Positions 48,218 through 57,500 of a stretch of 64,000 bases of DNA are shown piece after piece. The stretch is from Petrolisthes cinctipes (lineage: Eukaryota; Arthropoda; Malacostraca; Decapoda; Porcellanidae). Below the pieces are notes generated by a model that was not told the DNA's origin, ran no database searches, and worked only from the letters and a program-made list of their open reading frames with translations. Position 1 is the first letter of the stretch. The number at the start of each line of letters is the position of its first letter. Location of the stretch: assembly GCA_033782935.1 (NCBI GenBank), contig JAWQEG010004836.1, positions 105,834 through 169,833 of the forward strand, in the 5' to 3' direction. The position numbers and the translations under genes are program-made.

Positions 48218-51200
48218 CCTGTTGCACGTTCTCTGCTTGTCGGAATTTGAACTCTTCCCTGAACAACATTTAATAGACGAGGTCAATTAATTGTAGTTAG
48301 TGTCAATATAATAGGCGAGGTCAGAATTTCCACCAGTTGAGGAGGAATGTACAGCCACAATCAAATATCCACCGACACTTTCCTTCCATCGTACAAATAA
48401 ATCAGTATCATATCAAAATATCATCATACAACACCTTACGTCAACTCAACCCCCTCAATTATTATTATGAGGTGCTGCAAAATCTTACACGTGTTCTTTA
48501 TTTCTAAAATATTTACCACGATGGAAGGAAAGTGTCGGTGGTTATTTGATTGTGGCTGTACTCTCTTATTAGGACTTTATTAATTCCTTCTCATCCGTTT
48601 TGGTTTGGAATAGATCATCGAACAATATGGATCATGATGGCTGTTTGTTGGTTGGACAATTGCCCCCCACACTAACTTCACAAAATTCACCCACCTCCCC
48701 AGAGATTATTTACGTACAGCCACAATCAAATATCCACCGACACTTTCCTTCCATCGTGGTAAATATATTGATAATAAAGAACAACACATATATGATTTTG
48801 CAGCACCTCATAATAAAAATTGAGGGGGTTGAGTTGACGTATTGTGTTGTATGATTATATTTTGATATGATACTGATTTATTTACACGATGGAAGGAAAG
48901 TGTCGGTGGTTATTTGATTGTGGCTGTACCTGTCATATATAAAGTTTGTGGTTTCTCTTCATAGCAGTGCACTATATAATTATATGTAGACAAGGGTATG
49001 AGATGCACTTAAGGGGGTAATTTACTTTTGGTGTTTCGTGGCAATATTTGAAGGACTCGTTTACCTCCAATTATCTGACTACATTACTGGGTACCTTAAG
49101 TTACAGTACGCCTTTTGTTTCAACTATAGAGGCTAGCAGACTTTGATAGCTGACTGTACGGTAGAGCTACAGACAGACTAATATTCATACTTAATTAAAC
49201 TTATTGGTTGTGAAATTTGAATAGCAAGCACTTACCTGTCAAGTTTATATATATATTTACTAGTAATTATAAATGTGAAATCAACAGCTGCGACTCACAA
49301 ACAGTTATATATACCACAGTGACCTTTTGTAGGTATGTGTTGTGTTGTGTACAGTAGAAATTTAGCAGTTATATTCTTTTAAGTGTGATGATCTTTTTTC
49401 TGGCATGTTGAGTGAGGAAATGTTGCACTGCCGTTACCCACAGCGGGGAGTCTGGCTGTGTGGCTGGCTGTGTTGCTGGCTGTGTGGCTGGCTGTGTGGC
49501 TCGCTTGCTTGCTTGCTTACCACTTCTCACTATGTTATAATTATATAGCACTAAATACACTTAATAATATTTCTGGGTCCTACTGCTTTTCTTCCTCGGT
49601 TAATTTCTACTATCTATATGTGGGCATCGGTAAAGTCTCAAAGATATATATATAATGTCCTGATTATTTTATTTGCCCAACTGAAACGTGTATCCATTAC
49701 CAAGACTTTTATTGCAGAGATATTTTAAGCACAGTATTATTATATACGGTACGAGTAATTCTGCCCGGGAAGAAAAATAGTGAATTGTACCGTTAAGGGG
49801 GAAGTTTTGTGTTCGTAAATCTGGAGCAACTGAAACCTCCAAACTATTCCAAGCAACAGAACACCATTATTTTTGCTCTTCTGGTCCGGTTTCCTAGCAT
49901 ACTTTGGAGGAATCAAGTCACTCCAATTTACCAAAAAAGAATTACCACCTTAAGGACCCTACATGTGGTCATATATGAGAATTGGAGGCTTCTGATTCCT
50001 CCTGACTATGCCACTGAACACAAGCTCCTTCCATATAGGTGTGTGTGTGTTTCGTGGCAATATTTGAAGGACTCGTTTATTTTTTACCTCTAATATTCTG
50101 ACTACACCACAGGGTCCCTTAAGAGAAAGTAGATAGTGTGGGTCTGTTGAGTAGGCTAGAGGCTGGAAATCATTAGGACAGATTTGACCTAGACTGAAAT
50201 AGATTTGCTCTTTGACTTCTCTCTCTCTCTGTGTGTGTGTGTGTGTGTGTAGCAATCTTTGGCCCACACCCTTCCTGGTCCCGCCCCACCCAACCCTTAC
50301 GCACTCCATAACATTATTCCACCCTTACCCACTCCATAACACTATTCCACCCTTACCCACACCAAACACTAACCCACCTTTACCCACACCATAACACTAA
50401 CCCACCTTTAGCCACTCACTGACAGTAGCCCACCTTTACCCACTTCATAACACTATCCCACCCTTACCCACTCCATAACACTATTCCACCCTTACCCACT
50501 TCATAACACTATCCCACCCTTACCCACTCCATAACACTATTCCACCCTTACCCACACCATAACACTAACCCACCTTTACCCACTCACTGACAGTAACCCA
50601 CTTCATAACACTATCCCACCCTTACCCACTCACTCACACTACCCCACTTTTACCCACTCCATAACACTATCCCACCTTTACCCACTCACTGACACTACCC
50701 CCACCCACACCACCCCACCCACACCCATTCACACTAGCCTACCCCGGAATTAATCAGAAAGGAAGGTGCAATGCGGAAATCATAATATGCTACTGGGTAT
50801 TTATTCTCCATGAGGTTAGCCTGTACTGAAAGAACATTTACTCAACTTAAATTCCAGGCACCATAAACAATAACAAATACACGAAAAAAACAAACAAACC
50901 TCAGTGTAGGCTATTAAAAAAAAAAAAACTAAAAAAAAAAAAACTCAGTGACTTATAAAAACGAAAAGTTGAAATAAGAGATGTTCCCCCTCTAACCCCT
51001 CCACCCCCCCATCCCCCCTCCACCCTCCCCCCTTCTCCACTCCCCCCCCCCTCCCCCCCACCCTCCCCTCTTCTCTCTCTTATGATGCAAATTAAGTCTG
51101 TTGTCTTTTTTACTCACCTCCACGTTGAAGGGATTATAGTTGTTTGAACAATGCATCACTATTTTGCTTTTGCTAGTCATCACATGCAAATTTGCTGGCA

Positions 51201-51261
51201 TGTTAGTTTTTGCTCAGGCATGGAAGTGGTTCTTGCTAAGCTTATTTTTACTGTGGAGGGC

Positions 51262-51329
<68 letters not shown>

Positions 51330-51369
51330 GAGAAAACTAGGGGGGCAGGCAGGTATGGGTTAGATAGGC

Positions 51370-51453
<84 letters not shown>

Positions 51454-51485
51454 TAGGGGGGCAGGCAGGTATGGGTTAGATAGGC

Positions 51486-51539
<54 letters not shown>

Positions 51540-54500
51540 TAATTGAGAGAAGCAATGGTTAGTAAAATGAGACACCACAGTGAAATTAATTAAGGGGATA
51601 GCCTAGTAGTTCAGTATTGGTAGCCTAAATCTGGAGTAACTGATTCCTCCAAACTATTCCGAGATACAGACCACCATTAGTTTTGTTAACCTGGTCCTGT
51701 GTCCTGGCATACTGTGGAGTAATCAAGGAACTCTAATGTATGTACACTCATAATCCAAAATATGTATCCAGGCTTGCTTCAAATAGCTTGATCGAGTATT
51801 AAGCGAACTCAAGTAAATATGAAACAGGATAAGCGTGTAATTGGTTCACTAGTATGTCAAATTATTCGAAACTTCAACAAGACCAGGATACAAATTTTGA
51901 ATTGCGAGTGTACTGGTTACCAAAAGTGTATCACCCTCTTAATTAAGGCCCCTGTGATCGTGTATGAGAGAGAGTTGGTGGCTTCTGATTCCTCCTGACT
52001 ATGCCACGAAACATGCCTCTTCGATATATATATGTGCATGGTGTTTTGTGGCAATGTTTGAAGGACTCTCTAACCTTCAATTTTCTGACTATATCACATA
52101 CAGGGTCCCTTAATCACGGAAGTATGTAGTCTATGCTCCCAGTGACCTTGTTTATATATACGTCTCTAACCAACTTGTCCACTTAAGGGAGGAAGTTTTG
52201 TGTTGGTAATTCTGGAACAACTGAATCCTCCAAACTATTCCAAGCAACAGAAGACCATTGTTTTATGCTCTTCTGGTCCTGTTTCCTAGCATACTTTGGA
52301 GGAATCAAGGCACTCCAATGTACCAAAAAATAATTACCACCTTAAGGGGAGAGTATACTTTAAGTACATTTAGAGTGACTTGCTTCCTCCAAAATATACC
52401 ATGCAACAAATAGGACCAGATTTAACAACTATAATGGTGGACTGTTTGTTGCTTGGAATAGTTTGGAGGAATCACAAGCTCCCAATATGCCATAACTGTA
52501 CCCTCCCCTTAATTAACCACTATCATTATTTTCATCTGTATGTCGTCAGTAAAATCACCTTAAATTTGATGTCTGAACCCCTTGGCCATTTCAGGGGAGG
52601 TGCTTTGAAAACGTCTGTGTCGAATTTGCCGTCAGTAAAAGAATAAATTTGATCCATAAGCTTTGAGAGGATTAAGGAGGAAATTCGGTGTTGGTAAATT
52701 TGGAGCAACTGAATCCTCCAAACTATTCCAAGCAACAGAACACCATTATTTTTGCCCCTCTGGTCCTGTTTACTAGCATACTTTGGAGGAATCAAGGCAC
52801 TCCAATGTACCAAAAAAGAATTACCACCTTTAGGGGAGATTCTCATGCTGGTAAATTGAAAGGCTACCGATTCCTCCTAACTATACCAGAGAACAGACAG
52901 ACTCCCTCAATGGTACTAATAGGGAATGTGGTGTTGTGTTTCGTGGCATAGTTTGGAGGAGTTAAATTTAGACCTTCCAATTCACCAATAAAAGAATCTC
53001 CCCTTATCACCTTCCTCCCTACATCTCCTCCCCATCTTGCCTCTTTCACATCCACTCCTTTTCTCCTTCCCGTCCACTTCTTTTCTCCTTCCCGTCCACT
53101 TCTTTTCTCCTTCCCGTCCACTTATTTTCTCTTTCACATCCACTCCTTTTCTCCTTCCCGTCCACTTCTTTTCTCCTTCCCGTCCACTTCTTTTCTCCTT
53201 CCCGTCCACTCCTTTTCTCCTTCCCGTCCACTTCTTTTCTCCTTCCCGTCCACTCCTTTTCTCCTTCCCGTCCACTTCTTTTCTCCTTCCCGTCCACTTC
53301 TTTTCTCCTTCCCGTCCACTTCTTTTCTCCTTCCCGTCCACTCCTTTTCTCCTTCCCGTCCACTCCTTTTTCTCCTTCCCGTCCACTCCTTTTTCTCCTT
53401 CCCGTCCACTCCTTTTCTCCTTCCCGTCCACTCCTTTTCTCCTTCCCGTCCACTTCTTTTCTCCTTCCCGTCCACTCCTTTTCTCCTTCCCGTCCACTCC
53501 TTTTCTCCTTCCCGTCCACTCCTTTTCTCCTTCCCGTCCACTTCTTTTCTCCTTCCCGTCCACTTCTTTTTTCCTTCCCGTCCACTCCTTTTCTCCTTCC
53601 CGTCCACTCCTTTTCTCCTTCCCGTCCACTTCTTTTCTCCTTCCCGTCCACTTCTTTTTTCCTTCCCGTCCACTTCTTTTTTCCTTCCCGTCCCTACCAT
53701 AACGTGTTTTTCCTTCCATTTCTCCTTCCCGTCCCTTCCATACCGTGTTCTTCCTTCCATTTTTCCCTCCCTGCCTTTATCCATCCCCAAATCTCCTCCT
53801 TCCCATCCCGTCTCTTACTCTCCTTCGCCCCCCATCTTTCTTCTTCCATCCTCCTGCTTCCTCCCTCCTGCTTCCTCATCCTCTCCTACCCTCCTCATCT
53901 CTCCTTATCCATCCCTTCCTACCCTCATTTTCCCTTCGCGCAATCCTCTCCATTTCATCCCGTCTTTTACTCTCCCTCTCCTCATCTATCCTTCCTCAAA
54001 TCTCTACCTTTCTCATCCCTTCCTACCTTCCTTCATCTCATCTTTCCTCCTACATTCTCTCGTTTCCCCAATCCCTTCCTACCCTCCGTCCCCTTCATCT
54101 TTCCTCCATTCTCTCTCTCCCTTACCCATCACTTCCTTCCCTCTATCCCTTTCATCTCTCCTCCCTTCCTACCCTGTGCTCCTTTCATCTCTCCTCCATT
54201 GTCTCCCTTACCCATCACTTCCCTCCATCCCTTTCATCTCTCCTCCCTTCCTCGTCCCTTCCTACCCTGCGCTCCTTTCATCTCTCCTCCATTGTCTCCC
54301 TTCCTCATTCCTACCTTTCATCTCTCCTCCCTTCCTCGTCCCTTCCTACCATGCGTTCCTTTCATCTCTCCTCCATTCTCTCCCTTCCTCGTCCCTTCCT
54401 ACCCTGCACTCCTTTCATCTCTCCTCCCTTCCTCGTCCCTTCCTACCCTGCGTTCCTTTCATCTTTCCTCTCTGTCTTATTTGTTCCATGCTATACTATT

Positions 54501-57500
54501 CCCTCCGTCCCAGACCCACTTTATGTACCTCCGTCACCATGCAGCTAGCTAACTTTCCACTCCGCCCTTCATGTTTCCTTCCCCATCGCCTTGGCCTGTT
54601 AGCAGCTGCCGCACATTTTATTGGCTGTGTAATACTCTAGTTGTGAAAAAGAGTTGACAGTTCAATCAAGGATACGGTGTTGCCTGTCTCTCCGCATCCC
54701 CAGTTTTTACCCACCGACACTTGAGGGCGCTGGTAAATACTGAGAGAGTGTTGTTGCTGGCGTTACCGTGGGGGGAATATGGCAGGGCTGGAACACACTT
54801 TCCCAGGCCCCCAGCTTCTTACCATGGTAAATTACCCCTCGTGTTTTGCGTGTTACCCGGCCATTACGAGCACTTGTGGTAAGAAGAGTCAAGCCGGGAA
54901 GGTGAGGATAGTGTTGGTGTTGGTGGTGATAATAATAATAACCAAATTGTCATCATATATTGCAAGTGTAATTTTTGGTAATATTAAGAATGTATATTTG
55001 CTCATTATCACATGTTAATTTTGCATCAACGTTGTAGTCTTGTTATGTGTCATTTACCGTACTAATTTATCTTGTTAATTAATATTCATCAGACGTTTGC
55101 AACAACTTGGGTCACAGAGATTTTAATGAAGTTTTTGCAACTCTTGCCAGTTAAATTGCAAGTAATATTTTACTACAGCTGACAACCAGCTAATTTGGCA
55201 TGTCACAGGAAATCTCAGGCAGACTAATTAAGACTGTAAAGAGTAGTCAGTCCATGTGTGGTAGATACCGGTACCTTGGGAAAAAAACATCAGTCTGATT
55301 GTAGTCACCAATTATTATACGTACCGGTAGGCTGCTTTCACTTCTTATCCTTCAGTAACTCTTAAAACATATTATTGTAAAGGTTTTTATATAACCTTTT
55401 TTCAATAGAACAAAAACAAAATTAGGAAACTGCTGTGGACCTTTTGGCTCTGTTGTGGTCTGTTTATATATTTGAACATTTGCTGAAATAACAAAGGACT
55501 CGTTGTTACTTTGCATCTGAATGGTGCAGTAAGCCAAAGTGATGAGGTTTGTAAAGATGATGTTAAGCAAGTCTGCCCAGCGCTCAGAATAAAAGAAAGC
55601 CGAGATAAGGATGGGAGTAAAGTGGTTTGGGTAAAGTAGCAGAGATAAAACAGTATATGAGGAATGCAATGATAACAAAGCAGTGGTCGGCAAGTCACTC
55701 AGTCATGTTTGGCTAAACTTCCACTAACGTGAATCTCTTCCAACCTCGCATCCCATCACTCCTCCCAAACCACCATTAATTAAGGACCCTGTGAACATGT
55801 ATGAGATCTGGTGGCTTCTGATTCCTCCTGACTATGCCACGAAACAAACAAGCTCCTTCCATATAGGTGTACGTGTATGAGATTTGGTGGCTTCTGATTC
55901 CTCCTGACTATGCCACGAAACAAACAACCTCCTTCCATATAGGTGTGTGTGTTTCATGGCAATGTTTGAAGGACTCACTAACCTCCAATTTTCTGACTAT
56001 AAACATCACGTGAGTTCTCAACATTTTCTCAATCACCACCACGAACCATTTCAGTTGTTAGAGATTCATAATGTGTGTCGGATCAGGACATAATTATTGA
56101 CCCGAATATGTGGGATAATTGCCACATTAACTTCGTAATTGTATATTAACTTCGTGCCAGCATATCGAATATTTTGTAAAATCTCTTGAGGGTTGAGGCC
56201 GAAAAAAAAAGCCATTTCTTGTGGTCACGTCTTCATTGTGTACACGAGATATTGTATCAAATTTCATCCCAGAGGTTTACACTAATTTTATAACTTTATC
56301 TTAAATACAGTTAGATTTTTACTACTGGAATTTGGCAGACCCGTTAGTCCCTTACTTACTTACCTTACCATATGGTGCTAAAACATAATATTATTAGATT
56401 TTAGAAGATAGTACAGTATTGGTGAATCTGGAGTAACTTTTTTCCTCTTAAGGTGGTATATAATTCTTTTTTGGTACATTGGAGTGCCTTGATTCCTCCA
56501 AAGTATGCATAGTATGAAACAGGACCAGAAGAGCAAAAATAATAGTGATCTGTTGCTTGGAATAGTTTGGAGGATTCAGTTGCTCCAGATTTACCAACAC
56601 AGAAATTCCCACCTTAATTAAGTATTCCAAGCAACAGGCCACCATTATTTTTGCTAAGCTGGTCCTGTTTCCTGTCATATTTTTGGACGAATCAAGGCAC
56701 TTTTAATGTACCAAACTTATACTCTCACCTTAAGGGACCCTGTGTTGTTGTCAGAAAATTGGATATAAATGAGTACTTTAAATATTGCCACGAAACACCA
56801 CCTATAGGGAAGGAGGTTGTTTCGTGGCATGGTCAGGAGGAATCAGAAGTCTCTAATTTTCATACACGATCACAGGGTCCCTTAATAGAGAACAGATCAG
56901 AGTACCGGTGTGTGATTTGCAAGGGATAATATTAGATTTTGCCTCGTACATTAATTTGTTATAAACCATTTCTTAATCTTATAAATAGACCTGAGTTTGT
57001 TTCTCTAGGACTCGAATCATTTCTTAATCTTATAAATCGACCTGAGTTTGTTTCTCTAGGACTCGAACCATTTATGCAGCCTCTGACCATGTACCGCCAT
57101 GACCTAATTAAGGATTTTTTTAGCCTTTTAAGATCTGTAGTTTCCCTGTGGAGTGTAAAATCGTCAGTCGGTAGCCACAATAATATCAATAAAACACTGT
57201 TCCTTCCTTATCCTTGAGGAGATATTTTAACTCATCACAGTTGCCTTTGTGTATTTTGGGTGTATGTTTTGTGTATGTTTTGGGTGGGAGGCCGGCACAA
57301 AAATGTATTCTAGCAGTTGACTTACGGTAGCTACACCATATTATGTGCCAGGAATCACTAAGTCAACCTGTTCAAAAAAGCATATGGTCCATCGGCTATT
57401 TGACTGCTCATTACAGGTATATATTTGGAACTGTTGTGCTGGTGTATAGAAATAACTTGTTACATATTATAATGTTTAAGTGCCTAGGAATCCATATAAC

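Noticed and set aside
53704..54552. Open frames of 282 and 267 codons
   Set aside because: They lie in pyrimidine-rich tandem sequence, read almost only Ser, Pro, Phe and Leu, and similar frames exist in parallel. This is a composition artefact.
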